From Cacajao melanocephalus (Eukaryota > Chordata > Mammalia > Primates > Pitheciidae): a DNA stretch of 64,000 nt. The notes below the pieces were generated by a model. That model ran no database searches. It saw only the letters and a list, made by a program, of their open reading frames with translations, and was not told the DNA's origin. How positions within the stretch are numbered: the stretch's first letter is position 1; every line of letters begins with the position of its first letter. The DNA lies in the NCBI GenBank assembly GCA_963573385.1, contig CAUYLG010059051.1:62001-126000 (forward strand). The letters run 5' to 3'. The position numbers and the translations under genes were made by a program. Below are positions 23,885-34,932 of this stretch, in pieces.

Positions 23885-24655
23885 CCCGTCCCCACAGTGC
23901 TGGAACTCTTCTAGATGTTGGGAATAGAGAGAAGCAACACAGAGTTCCTGCCCACAGAGAGTTCACTTTCTAGTGAAGAAACAAACAACACACAGGGAAA
24001 CGCACATCTCTATTAGTCTGTTTTCACACTGCTGATAAAGACACACCTGAGACTGGGCAATTTACACAAATAAGAGAGGTTTAATGGACTTACAGGTCCA
24101 CATGGCTGGGAAGGCCTCACAATCATGGCAGAAGGCAAGGAGGAGCAAGTCACATCTTACATGGATGGCAGCATGCAAAGAGAGACAGCTTGTGCAGGGA
24201 AACTCCCATTTTTAAAACTATCAGATCTCACAAGACTATCATGAAACAAGTACAGGAAAGACCTGCCCCCATGATTCAATCACTTCCCACACGGTCCCTC
24301 CCACAACACGTGGGAATTCAAGATGAGATTTGGATGGGGACATAGCCAAACTAGATCACCATCTTAAAATATCTAGTAGTGAAAGCATGATGAAGAAACT
24401 CAACGCAGGAGGAGGGATGCAGGTGACTGACTACCATGTGGAAATCTGAGAGGATCACACTCCAAGCAAAAGGAAGAGCAAGTGCAAAGGCCAAGAGGTA
24501 GGAGAACACTTGGCATGTTCCAGAAACCTCCAGCAGGTCAGTGTGGCTAAAACAAGGCCAGGTACAGGGGCTGGGGCAGGAGGTGGGCCAGGCCATGTAG
24601 GACTCAGGGACCATGGTCAGGATTCTATATTCATCCCAAAGGTTATAGGGAAGCA
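23885..24655 (-). mobile_element. L2 LINE split by a THE1/MST LTR
   Basis: The left part (about 23885-24008) has TTCCTGCCCACAGAGAGTTC. The right part (from 24359) has GCAAGTGCAAAGGCCAAGAG, GGTCAGTGTGGCTAAAACAA and GCCATGTAGGACTC. These are consecutive inverted-L2 landmarks interrupted only by the LTR. Confidence 0.7.
24009..24358 (-). mobile_element. Solo LTR, THE1/MST-like
   Basis: It runs from TCTATTAGTCTGTTTTCACA to CCAAACTAGATCA. The flanking 5-mers ACATC (24004-24008) and CCATC (24359-24363) match at 4 of 5 bases. It is inserted in an L2. Confidence 0.9.
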
Positions 24656-24660
24656 CTAAG

Positions 24661-24812
24661 GTTACAGTGTAAACATAACCATGTCTCAATCACCTGCCTA
24701 ACTCTACTACAAAGAGAGAATGTGTCAGAGCTGGTTGAACTGTGACTTTCTCATGGGAGAGGGCATGGGTTATAGGGACATGAGATATAAAGTGTACCAG
24801 GAAAGGTATCCA
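24661..24812 (+). repeat. Dispersed duplicate of 37361-37498
   Basis: The segment shares a colinear series of words with 37361-37498: AACCATGTCTCA, TCACC-GCCTAAC, TGTCAG-GCTGG-TGA and ATATAAAGTGTACCAG. Identity looks like roughly three quarters by eye. I do not recognise it as a known repeat. It could be an unnamed family or a local duplication. Confidence 0.65.
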
Positions 24813-24827
24813 AACTCTAGGTGTCCC

Positions 24828-24910
24828 CCTCCTTGGACACCTTCTTCAGGTTCCATGGCAATATGGTTTGGCTCTGTGTCCCCACCCAAATCTCATCTCA
24901 AATTGTAATC
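24828..24910 (+). repeat. Dispersed duplicate of 32735-32817 (LTR junction)
   Basis: A 31-bp stretch at 24828-24858 is identical to 32735-32765, the unique flank just outside the solo MST LTR at 32766. It continues for about 50 bp into the start of an MST LTR and then stops abruptly. Because flank plus LTR edge is shared, this patch derives from a sequence in which the LTR had already inserted. Confidence 0.85.
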
Positions 24911-24914
24911 TGAG

Positions 24915-25812
24915 CAGTGGAGTAATATGATTTAAGTTTTATATGTTACATATATTTAACATCATCTCAAATTTACAAAAAAGTTACAAGTATGGTACAA
25001 ATAATTTTTTCCCTGAATCATCTGAAAGTAAGTTGCCAGCATGACGCCTGTCACCCCTGGACACTTTGCTGTATATTTCCAGCAGAGAGAATGACCATCA
25101 ATATCATGGTGTTCACAACATGCATTTTTTACCATGTGGTCCTCAGACCATATTCAGATTTCATCCTTTGCCCCAGTAATGTTCTTTATAACAAAAGGAG
25201 CCAGAGTGGGATCACACATTGCCTTTAGATATCAAGTTCCTTTAGTCTCCTTCAGTCTGAAATGTTTCCTTAGTCTTTCTGTGATTTTCATGACCTTCCT
25301 TGACTCTTCTGAAGATGACTGGCCAGTCATTTGATAGAATGTCCCTCCATCTGCATTTGTCTGACATTTCACCCTGATTAGAATTAGGATATGCATCATT
25401 GGCACAAATATCACAGAAATGGCACTGTGTTCTCTAGGTTGCATCCTATCAGAAGCTACATGAACTCAATTTGTCCCATTACTGATGATGTCCACCTGCA
25501 TCACCTGGTTAAAGTGGCATCTGCTCACCTTCTCCACTGTGAAGTTACTATTTCACAGTGTGGAGAAGACCACCTCCCGATTGAAAGTTGTCTTGTGAGG
25601 TTTGGGATTATCTTCAGCATGAAGACCTGGTGAAAGTTGTCTTGTGAGGTTTTGGGATTATCTTCAGCCTGAAGACCTGTGAAAGTTGTCTATTTTTACT
25701 GTTTTTCCCTTGGCAGTTGATAATTATTTTTATGTAATATCCTGTTCCTCATGAAACTTGCAATGTATTCAGTTATTAATAATACTATAGACTCCTGTTT
25801 TCTTGTTTTATT
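24915..25812. mobile_element. L1ME-type 3' region, left part
   Basis: Old L1 3'-region words occur: AAAAAGTTACAAGTATGGTA, GTCTTTCTGTGATTTTCATGAC and TCTCCACTGTGAAGTTACTA. The same element resumes at 31976 after the young L1. The orientation is not assigned with confidence. Confidence 0.65.
25558..25690 (+). repeat. Patch matching MLT1-int at 46673, with 48-50-bp tandem unit
   Basis: GTGTGGAGAAGACCACCTCC at 25558-25577 is identical to 46673-46692. Beyond it lie about 2.2 copies of a 48-50-bp unit (GAAAGTTGTCTTGTGAGG ... TTCAGCATGAAGACCTG), also present with a small deletion at 46698-46800. The patch interrupts the L1ME between TTACTATTT (25546-25554) and TTACTGTTT, which looks like a short duplicated flank. 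Confidence 0.75.
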
Positions 25813-25830
25813 CTGTGGGCTGCAATTCTT
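25813..25830. repeat. L1 target-site duplication, 3' side copy
   Basis: CTGTGGGCTGCAATTCTT here pairs with CTGTGGGCCACAATTCTT at 31958-31975: 18 bp, two mismatches. It defines the exact borders of the L1. Confidence 0.93.
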
Positions 25831-26080
25831 TTTTTGTTTTGTTTTGTTATTGTACTTTAAGTTCTGGGGTACCTGTGCAAATCATGTGGGATTGTTGCAT
25901 AGGTACACGCATGGCAATGTGGTTTTCTGCCTCCATGCTCCCATCACCTACATCTGGCATTTCTCCCCATGTTACACTCCCCGACCTCCCCACCCCACCC
26001 ACTGTCCCTCCCTTGGCGCCCCCCTACAACAGACTCCTGTGTGTGATGCTCCCCTCCCTGTGTCCATGTATTCTCATTGT

Positions 26081-29000
26081 TCAACACCCACCTTTGAGTA
26101 AGAACATGTGGTGTTTGATTTTCTGTTCTTGTGTCAGTTTGCTGAGAATTATGGTTTCCAGATTCATCCATGTCCCTACAAAGGACACAAACTCATCATT
26201 TTTATGGCTGCATAGTATTCCGTGGTGTATATGTGCCACATTTTCCTTGTCCAGTCTATCATTGATGGGCATTTGGGTTGGTTCCAGGTCTTTGCTATTG
26301 TAAACAGTGTTGCTATGAACATATGTGTGCATGTGTCTTTATAACAGAATGATTTATAATCCTTTGGGTTTAAACACAGTAATGGGATTGCTGGGTCAAA
26401 TGAAATTTCTATTTCTAGGTCCTTGAAGAAGCGCCACACTGTCTTCCACAATGGTTGAACTAGTTTACACTCCCACCAACAGTGTAAAAGTGTTTCTATC
26501 TCTCTTTGTCCTCTCCAGCATCTGTTGTCTCCAGATTTTTTAATGATCGCCATTCTAACTGGTGTGAGGTGGTATCTCAATGTGGTTTTGATTTGCATTT
26601 CTCTAATAATCAGTGATGATGAGCATTTCTTCATGTTTGTTGGCCTCATAAATGTCTTCTTTTGAAAAGTGTCTGTTCATATCCTTCACCCACTTTTGGA
26701 TGAGTTTGTTTGTTTTTTTCTTGTAAATCTGTTTTAGTTCTTTGTAGATTCTGGATATTAGCCCTTTTTCAGATGGGTAGATTGCAAAAATTTTTTCCCA
26801 TTCTGTTGGTTGCCTGTTCACTCTAATGATTGTTTCTTTGACTGTACAGAAGCTCTGGAGTTTAATTAGGTCTCATTTGTCTATTTTGGCTTTTGTTGCC
26901 AATGCTTTTGGTGTTTTAGTCATGAAGTCCTTGCCTATGCCTATGTCCCGAATGGTTTTGCCTGGGTTATCTTCTTGGGTTTTTATAGTGTTAGGTCTTA
27001 TGTTTAAGTCTTTAATGCATCTGGAGTTAATTTTAGTGTAATGTGTCAGGTTTCTGCTTTCTGCACATGGCTAGCCAGTTTTCCCAACACCATTTATTAA
27101 ACAGGGAATCCTTTCCCCATTGCTTGTTTTTGTTAGGTTTGTCAAAGATGAGATAGTTGTAGATGTGTGGTGTTGTCTCTGAGGCCTCTGTTCTGTTCCA
27201 TTGGTCTAAATCTCTGTTTTGGTATCAGTTCCATGCTATTTTGCTTACTGTAGCCTTGTAGTATAGTTTGAAATCAGGTAGCATGATGCCTCCGGCTTTG
27301 TTCTTTTTGCTTAGGATTGTCTTGGCTATGTGGCCTCTCTTTTGGTTTCATATGAAGTTTAAGGTGGTTTTTTTCAATTCTGTGAAGAAGGTCATTAGTA
27401 GCTTGATGGGGATAGTGTTGAATCTTTAAATTACTTTGGGCAGTATGGCCATTTTCATGATATTGTTTCTTCCTAACCATGAGCATAGAATGTTTCTCCA
27501 TCTGTTTGTGTCCTCTCTTATTTCCTTGAGCAGTGGTTTGTAGTTCTCCTTGAAGAGGTCCTTTGCATCCTTTGTTAGTTGTATTCCTAGGTATTTTATT
27601 CTTTTTTTAGCAATTGTGAATGGGAGTTCACTCATGATTTGGCTATCTGTTTGTCTGTAATTGGTGTATAGAAATGCTTGTGATTCTGCACATTAATTTT
27701 GTATCCTGAAATTTTGCTGAAGTTGCTTATCAGTTTAAGGAGATTTTAAGCTGAGATGACAGGGTCTTCTAAATATATAATTATGTCATGTGCAAATGGA
27801 GACAATTTGACTTCCTCTTTTCCTAATTGAATACCCTTTTTTTTTTTCCTTGCCTAATTGCTCTGGCTAGAACTTCCAATACTATATTGAATGTGAGTGG
27901 TGAGAGAGGGCATCCCTGTCTCATGCCGGATTTCAAAGGGAATGCTTCCAGTTTTTGCCCATTCAGTATGATATTGGCTATAGGTTTGCTGTAAATAGCT
28001 TTCATTGTTTTGAGATATGTTCCTTCGATACTGAGTTTATTGAGAGTTTTTAGCATAAAGGACTGTTGAATTTTGTCAAAGGCCTTCTCTGCATCTATTG
28101 AGATAATCATGTGGTTTTTGTCTTTGGTTCTGTTTATGTGGTGAATTATATTTATAGACTTGTGTATGTTGAACCAGCCTTGCATGCCCAGAATGAAGCC
28201 TACTTGATCATGATGGATAAGCTTTTTGATGTGCTGTTGCAATCGGTTTGCCCGTATTTTATTGAACATATTTGCATCTATGTTCATCATGGATATTGGC
28301 CTGAAGTTTTCTTTTTTTGTTGTTGGTATCAGGATGATGTTGGTCTCATAAAATGATTTGGGAAGGATTCCTTCTTTTTGTATTGTTTGGAATTGTTTCA
28401 GAAGGAATGGTACCAGCTCCTCTTTGTACATCTAGTAGAATTCAGCTATGAACCCGTTTGGACATGTACTTTTTTTGGTTCGTAGGCTATTAATTGCTGC
28501 CTTAACTTCAGCCCTTGTTATTGGTCTGTTCAAGGTTTCAAATTCTTCCTGGTTTAGGCTTGGGAGGGTGCAAGTTACCAGGAATTTATCCATTTCTTCC
28601 AGGTTTACTAGTTTATGTGCATAGAGTTGTTTGTAGTAATCTCTGATTGTAGTTTGTATTTCTGTGAAATCAGTGGTGATATCCTCTTTATCTTTTTTAT
28701 TGCATCTATTTGATTCTTCTCCCTTTTCTCTTTTATTAATCTGGTTAGCAATCTGTCTATTTGTTGATCTTTTCAAAAAACCAGCTCCTGGATTTATTGA
28801 TTTTTTGAAGGGTTTTTTGTGCCTCTATCTCCTTCAGTTCTGCTCTGATCTTAGTTATTTCTTGTCTTCTGCTAGCTTTTGAGTTTTTTTTTTTATCTTG
28901 CTCCTCTAGCTCATTCAAGTTTGATGATAAGTTGTCTATTTTAGATCTTTCTTCACTTCTCATGTGGGCATTTATTGCTACAAATTTCCGTCTAGACACT

Positions 29001-29869
29001 GCTTTAAATGTGTCCCAGAGATTCTGGTATGTTGTGTCTTCATTCTTGCTGGTTTCAAAGAACATCTTTATTTCTGCCTTCATTTCATTGTTTATTCAGT
29101 CAACATTCAGGAGCCAGTTGTTCAGTTTCCATGAAGTTGTGTGGTTCTGAGTTAGTTTCTTAATTCTGAGTTCTAATTTGATTTCCCTGTGGTCTGAGAG
29201 ACTGTTTGTTATGATTTCTATTCTTTTGCATTTGCTGAGGAGTGATTTACTTCCAATTATGTGGTCAATTTTAGAGTACGTGTGATGTGGTGCTGAGAAG
29301 AATGTATATTCTGTGGATTTGGGGTGGAGATTTCTGTAGATGTCTATTAGGTCCACTTGGTCCAGATCTGAGTTCAAGTCCTGGATATCCTTGTTAATTT
29401 TCTATCTCACTGATCTGTCTAATATTGACAGTGGAGTCTTAAAGTCTCCCACTATTACTGTGTGGGAGTCTAAGTCTCTTTGTAGGTCATTAAGAATTTG
29501 CTTTTGTACCTAGGTGCTCCTGTATTGGGTGCATATATATCTAGGATCATTAGCTCTTCTTGATGCATTGATCCTTTTACCATTATGTAATGCCTTTCTT
29601 TGTTGCTTTTAATCTTTGTTGGTTTAAAGTCCATTTTATTAGAGACTAGGATTGCAACTCCTGCCTTTTTTTGCTCTCTGTTTGCATGATAAACCAACAC
29701 TTTATTTTGACCCTATGTGTGTCCTTGCATGTGAGATGGGTTTCCTGAATACAGCACACTGATGGCTCTTGACTTTTATCCAATTTGTCAGTCTGTGTCT
29801 TTTGATTGAGGCATTTAGCCCATTTACATTTAAGGTTAATATTGTTATGTGTGAGTTTGATCCTGCCAT
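26081..29869 (-). pseudogene. L1 ORF2p remnant (endonuclease/reverse transcriptase)
   Basis: ORF2p nicks target DNA and reverse-transcribes L1 RNA. The start ATG is at 29867-29869 (MAGSNSHITILTLNVN). Endonuclease pieces lie at 29470-29700 and 29096-29377; the second keeps SDHREIKLEL, which holds the conserved Asp and His. Reverse-transcriptase pieces lie at 28432-28776 and 27823-28431 ([37 protein letters not shown]). The catalytic FADD box, near 27772-27800, reads F-A-H-D, so one catalytic aspartate is lost. The Cys-rich C-terminal end is at 26081-26649. Many stops and frameshifts separate the pieces. The span of about 3.8 kb equals the usual ORF2 length. Confidence 0.9.
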
Positions 29870-29932
29870 TTTGATGCTAGTTGGATGTTTTGCCTGTTAG
29901 TTGACACATTTTCTTCATTGTGTCAATGGTCT

Positions 29933-30959
29933 TTACCATTTGGTATGTTTTTGGAGTGGCTGATACTGGTTGTTCCTTTCCTTGTTTAGTGCTTCTTTCA
30001 GGATCTCTTGTAAGGCAGGCCTGGTGGTGACAAAATCTCTCAACAATTGCTTGTCCATAAAGGATTTTATTTCTCCTTTGCTTATGAAGCTTAGTTTGGC
30101 TGGAAATGAAATTCTAGGTTGAAAGCTCTTTTCTTTAAGGATGTTGAATATTGACCCACACTCTCTTCTGGCTTGCCCGGTTTCTGCCGAGAGAGCCACT
30201 GTGAGTATGATGGGCTTCCGTTTGTGGGTAACTCAATCTTTCTCTCTGGCTGCCCTTAGCATTTTTTCCTTCATTTCAACCCTGGTGAATCTGATGATTA
30301 TGGGCCTTGGGGTTGCTCTTCTTGAGGAATATCCTTGTGATGTTCTCTGTATTTCTTGGACTTGAATGTTGGCCTGCCTTGCTAGGTTGGGGAGGTTCTC
30401 TTGGATAATATCTTGAAGAGTGTTTTCCAGCTTAGATTCATTCTCTCCTTCACATTCAGGTACACCTATCAGACATAGATTAGGTCTTTTCACATAATCC
30501 CATATTTCTTGGAGGATCTGTTCATTTCTTTTTTACTCTTCTTTCTCTATTCTTACCTTCTTGTTTTATTTCATTGAGTTTATCTTCAATCTCTGATACG
30601 CTTTATTCTGCTTGGTCGATTCGGCTATTGAAACTTATGCGTGCTTTGTGAAGTTCTCATGCTGTGTTTTTCAGCTCCAACAAGTGGTTTATTGTCTTCT
30701 CTAATCTGTTTATTCTAGTTAGCATCTCATCTAACTTTTTTTCTAGGTTCTTAGTTTCTTTGCATTGGGTTAGCACATGTTCTTTTAGCTCTGAGTGGTT
30801 TGTTATTACCCACCTTCTGAAGCCTGTTTCTGTCTACTTACCGGATTCATTCTCCATCTGTCTTTGATCCCTAGCTGGTGAGGAGTTGTCATCCCTTGGA
30901 GGAGGAGAGGCGTTCTGGTTTTTGGTGTTTACATCCTTTTCGCACTGGTTTCTTCCCAT
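29933..30959 (-). pseudogene. L1 ORF1p remnant
   Basis: ORF1p is the L1 RNA-binding chaperone, made of a coiled coil, an RRM and a C-terminal domain. The start codon (CAT on the + strand) is at 30957-30959, giving MGRNQC. Two open pieces remain: 30233-30493 with KRPNLCLIGVPE and ARQANIQVQEIQRT (RRM region), and 29933-30199 with FNILKEKSFQPRISFPAKLS and LRDFVTTRPALQEIL (C-terminal domain). The frame is closed in the coiled-coil part and between the two pieces. The order and length match the family, but the gene is dead. Confidence 0.88.
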
Positions 30960-31957
30960 CTTAGTGGCTTTACCTACCTGTGGTCTTTGTAGTTTTTTGT
31001 TGATGTTGAAGCTATTTCTTTCTGTTTCTTAGTTTTCCTTCTAGCAATTGGGCCCCTCTGCTCTAGGACTGCTGGAGTTCCACCCCAGACCCTGCTTGCC
31101 TGTGGATCACCCGTGGGGGCTGCAGAACAGTAAGGGTTGCTGCTGGTTCCTTCTTCTGTTATCTTTGTCCCAGAAGGGTACCCGCCAGATGTTGGCCTGA
31201 GCTCTCCTTTATGAGGTGTCTCTTTGGGTATATGGGGGTCAGGGAGCTGCTTGAGGAGACAGTCTGTCCCTTATAGGAACTCAAGTCCTGTGCTGGGAGC
31301 TCTGTTTTTCCGTGCAGAGCTGCTGGGCTGATACCTTTAAGTCTGGTGTGGTGGAACCCATAACTGCTTTTCCCAGGTGCTCTGTCCAGGAAGGTTGGCT
31401 TTATTTGTAAGTTCCTGAGGTGCTGCTGCATTTTTTTCATTGATGCCCTGCCCCGCACAGAGTAGTCTAGTCACAATCTGCCAGCAGAGGTGTTGCTGAG
31501 CTGCTGCAAGCTCTGCCCAGCTGCTGTGTGAACTGCCTCGGTAGTGGCGGACTGCCTCGGCAGTGGTGGTCGCCCTTTTCCACACTGAGCTGGACCGTCC
31601 TGTTTCCAGCTGTGCTTGCTGCAAAACTCTCAATCCAGAGCATTTCAGATTGCTTGTTTTGTGGGGCTCCCTGTCTCTGCCCCTTCCCTTTCAGTTGAAT
31701 GGGCTGCTCTGTCTCCCAGGCATGCCCGGTGCCAGTTGAAACAGCTGCCCAGATTTGTGTGAGTTTCTGTGCACCAACCCGGCACCAACTGAAACCACCA
31801 TGCTGAAAACTCTTGGCGCTTTTTGTCCCGGGAATCTCCTGGTCTGTGGGTAGTGAAAACTTGTTTGGAAATGCAGTGTTCACTCATCCTCTGTGTTGTT
31901 CTTGCTGGGAAGTGCACTCTGGAGCTATTCCTATTCAGCCATCTTGGATCCTCCCCA

Positions 31958-31975
31958 CTGTGGGCCACAATTCTT
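31958..31975. repeat. L1 target-site duplication, 5' side copy
   Basis: CTGTGGGCCACAATTCTT is the partner of 25813-25830. Confidence 0.93.
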
Positions 31976-32290
31976 AGCCCTTATGACTTATTTGTGTTTA
32001 GATTACTCCAGAAAGGACCAGTGATGGCTTCTGTGTCCTTCTGGCATGTTTCCATCATTCTTTGGGCACTTACTTGCTGGGTAACAAGATGTTCCAGGCT
32101 CCTTTCTGCCTCAGTCCCAGAATCACCCATTTCTCCAAGGGTGCATCTTCCTTTTAGTTGAGATGGCATTAAGAACCCAAAACCTGAGTACAATGTAGGC
32201 TCACTCACTGCTTTTGGAGTGTCAGTGCTCTCAAGTTCTCTCAATAATCAAAACTAAAGAATATATGTGTGTGTATACACACCCAGTTGC
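31976..32290. mobile_element. L1ME-type 3' region, right part
   Basis: The continuation of the element broken at 25812: CCTTTTAGTTGAGATGGCAT, then GTAGGCTCACTCACTGCTTT. A 14-bp palindrome (GTGTGTATACACAC) lies near 32268-32281. Confidence 0.6.
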
Positions 32291-32734
32291 GAGTATGCAC
32301 ATCCGTATTTCTATGTCTATTTAGATATTAAATGCTGTGAGTTCCTATCAATACCTCCAATCACAATGCAGTCCACAAGTCTTTCCAGATTCTCTCTTTC
32401 CATATTTGTAACTTGATTCTCAAACAGTGGGAAATCTGTCTCCTTTATTTTTAATATGTTTGCTTACCTGATCAATCCTCATGGATGTAAATAATCCTCC
32501 ATCTCCATTGCCATTCTCTCCCTTAGATGAATGTTATTCTTGGTCCATTGAGGCCCTGACAGCTGGTGGTAGGCCTTCGCCATGCATGGATACTCTGCTC
32601 ATCCTGCCTGGCCTCTGACATCTCTGTGGGGTCACCTTCCTCACCTTGGATCTAACACCCTACACTGAGCTGCCCCTTTTGGTGCAGGCTTTCTTCATTT
32701 AGCCAGAGCTCCAGCACTCATGCCAGGCAGCCCT
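32291..32734. other. Unique or degraded L1M sequence
   Basis: No gene is seen. Some of this may be decayed old L1, but I cannot show it. Confidence 0.35.
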
Positions 32735-32765
32735 CCTCCTTGGACACCTTCTTCAGGTTCCATGG

Positions 32766-33125
32766 TGATATGGTTTGGTTCTGTGTACCCAACCAAATTT
32801 CATATCAAATTGTAATCCCCATGTGTGGGAGGAGGGGCCTGGTGGGAGGTGATTAGATCGTGGGGGTGGATTTCTCCCTTGCTGTTGTCATGATAGTGAG
32901 TGGGTTCTCCTGAGATCTGATGGTTTTAAAGTGTGGCACTCCCCTCTTTCCACCTTTCCTGCCATCATGTATAACATGCCTTCCTTCCCCTTTGCCTTCC
33001 ACCATGATTGTAAGTTTCCTGAGGCCTCCCCAGTGAGGGAACTGTGAGGTAATTAAACCTCTTTTCTTTATAAATTACCCAGTCTCAGGTAGTTCTTCAT
33101 AGCAGTGTGAAAACAAACTTATACA
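32766..33125 (+). mobile_element. Solo LTR, MST-like
   Basis: It runs from TGATATGGTTTGGTTC to ACTTATACA (360 bp). The flanks CATGG (32761-32765) and CATAG (33126-33130) match at 4 of 5 bases. Its left flank and first 50 bp recur at 24828-24910. Confidence 0.92.
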
Positions 33126-33439
33126 CATAGCCTGACATTGTGCTCCAGGCAACCCTTTGATAGAGGCTCTCCTTACTCCACCTGTCCCACCTGACCAACT
33201 GAAATGAGGCACAGGAATCACACCTGTTCAGCAGCAGCTTAGGCCTCCTCCCCTTGGAAGGGTGTATCAATTTTCACAGTTTGTGGCTCTACCATTTTCA
33301 AAGGCTACAGTGAAATCTGAGAATAAAATGAAAATCACCCATTTCTGCAGTCCTCCCTGAAATCATTACATCATCACTAACTTTCCCCAAGTTCCTGTGT
33401 GATGTTGGAGCTGGAGGACTCCCATTTCCCAGAACAAGC

Positions 33440-33670
33440 TAGCTTCTTTCATTCCTGTTTGCTTTTGCACAAGCTGTCTCTCTGCTTGGAATGCTTTTCC
33501 CAGGCTTGATAAACCCCTCCATTTCAAATATTTTGACTCTGTGAAACTTCCTTTGACCCCAAGTTAATAATTTTTCTCTCTCTCTGCTACTGTTTTCATA
33601 TTTAGCTTTTAAAAAATATTTAATATATTGTGTACCTCTTGTACTAGGCTCTAAACTCCAACTCCCTGAG
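33440..33670 (+). mobile_element. L2 LINE fragment
   Basis: CTCTGCTTGGAATGCTTTTCCC and GTGAAACTTCCTTTGACCCC are L2 words upstream of its 3' end. Confidence 0.6.
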
Positions 33671-33679
33671 ACAAGTCAT

Positions 33680-33830
33680 TCATTCATTCATCAAATATTT
33701 ATTGAGCTCCTACCATTATGAAAGGCTCTGTGCTAAGTACTAAGGATAAAAATGGAGAACAAGATACAGCACTTTCCCTTAAAAAGCTTGCGGTCTACTA
33801 GGGGGTTTCACTAGGTAACCAAGCCACCCT
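33680..33830 (-). mobile_element. L2 3' end, inverted
   Basis: TTCATTCATCAAATATTTATT leads into GGCTCTGTGCTAAGTACTAA and AAAAGCTTGCGGTCTACTAG, inverted L2. It faces the L2 fragment just before it. Confidence 0.75.
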
Positions 33831-34570
33831 AATCCATATTGCTGGCATAGAGTCTGATGCATGGAAGATGGTGAACCAATGCTTACTGGAATTTCTAAGA
33901 CTGGTGTCAAGAGCATGGAATACAGTACTTATTCCTTGCTAGAGACTTTTCTCACTGTCTCTGCCCTCAAGGAGCTGGTTCTTCACTGGGGGAGACAGAC
34001 ACCAACTGTATATAAAAAGAGCACAAGAGTGTTTTCCAGGCCGTGATGTGGCACCCTCACTGTGAGCTGCTGCCGCAGTCTGCCCGGGGCTCCAGACACC
34101 CTGCATGCCCTTTCCTGGCTCTGCATGCCCATCCTCCATGCTTCTGTGAGCTCCACTCTTAAGACTCACCACGTGGCCTTCTTTGTTGGACTTCCCTAGG
34201 CTACTGGAGCCATTTCGGCAATGGCAGTGAGCGTCGGCAGTTCAAAAATGGACAGGCAGGAGGGTAGGACAGTCTGTGTTCCTTGCCTCCAAGCAGATGT
34301 AATCTACTCTGGGGAGCTCCGGATCAGGCTGGGACTGGGACTTGTGACATGATGTCCTTACGTGGCCTCTTCTCCTTTCCTGTCCTGCTTCCTCCACTCC
34401 CCTCTTGCTTTCTTATGAGAGCACTTCTTTCATAAATGCTTTGCCCACTCATTCTCTAAGAGTCAGCATGTGGGAAACCTGGTCCAGACACTGCATTCTC
34501 AACACTTGGCCCTGTTAATGCATAGCTCACAGGCTGGGAGTGTGCTCCAGCCGGAAATCCAACCAGCTAA
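33831..34570. other. Unique non-coding sequence
   Basis: Nothing recognisable is seen. Confidence 0.4.
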
Positions 34571-34575
34571 GTATC

Positions 34576-34932
34576 TGATACAGTTCGGCTGTGTCCCCAC
34601 TCAAATCTCATCTTGAATCCCCACGTGTTGTGGGAGGGACCAGGTGAGAGGTAATTTAGTCGTGGGGGCTGTTACCCTCATGCTGTTCTCATGACAGTGA
34701 GTGAGTTCTCATGAGATCTGGCAGTTTTATAAGGGGCTTTTCCTCTCTTTGCTCAGCAGTTCTCCTTCCTGCCACCATGCGAAGAAGGATGTGTTTGCTT
34801 CCCCTCCTGCCATGATTTTAAGTTTCCTGAGGCCTCCCCAGCCATGCTAAACTGTGACTCAAACCTCTTCCTTTTATGAATTACCCAGTCTCGGGTATGC
34901 CTTTATTAGCAGCGTGGGAATGGACTAACACA
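34576..34932 (+). mobile_element. Solo LTR, MST/THE1-like
   Basis: It runs from TGATACAGTTCGGCTG to GACTAACACA (357 bp) with a perfect 5-bp target-site duplication GTATC at 34571-34575 and 34933-34937. Confidence 0.95.

Larger units (their letters stand above)
25831..31957 (-). mobile_element. Full-length L1 (L1PA-type), antisense
   Basis: This 6127-bp element is complete from the 5' end (on the + strand it closes with CAGCCATCTTGGATCCTCCC, the inverted L1 5' UTR start) to the 3' poly(A), seen as T-rich sequence at 25831. Order on the minus strand: 5' UTR about 30960-31957, ORF1 29933-30959, ORF2 26081-29869, 3' UTR 25831-26080. An 18-bp target-site duplication with two mismatches flanks it. 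Both ORFs are broken by stops and frameshifts, so it cannot retrotranspose. Divergence suggests a mid-age primate L1PA rather than the youngest human copies; the subfamily is not fixed. Confidence 0.95.

Noticed and set aside
27823..28431. A 202-codon reverse transcriptase as a host gene
   Set aside because: It is the middle of a dead L1 ORF2 with stops on both sides, and the downstream FADD box is mutated.
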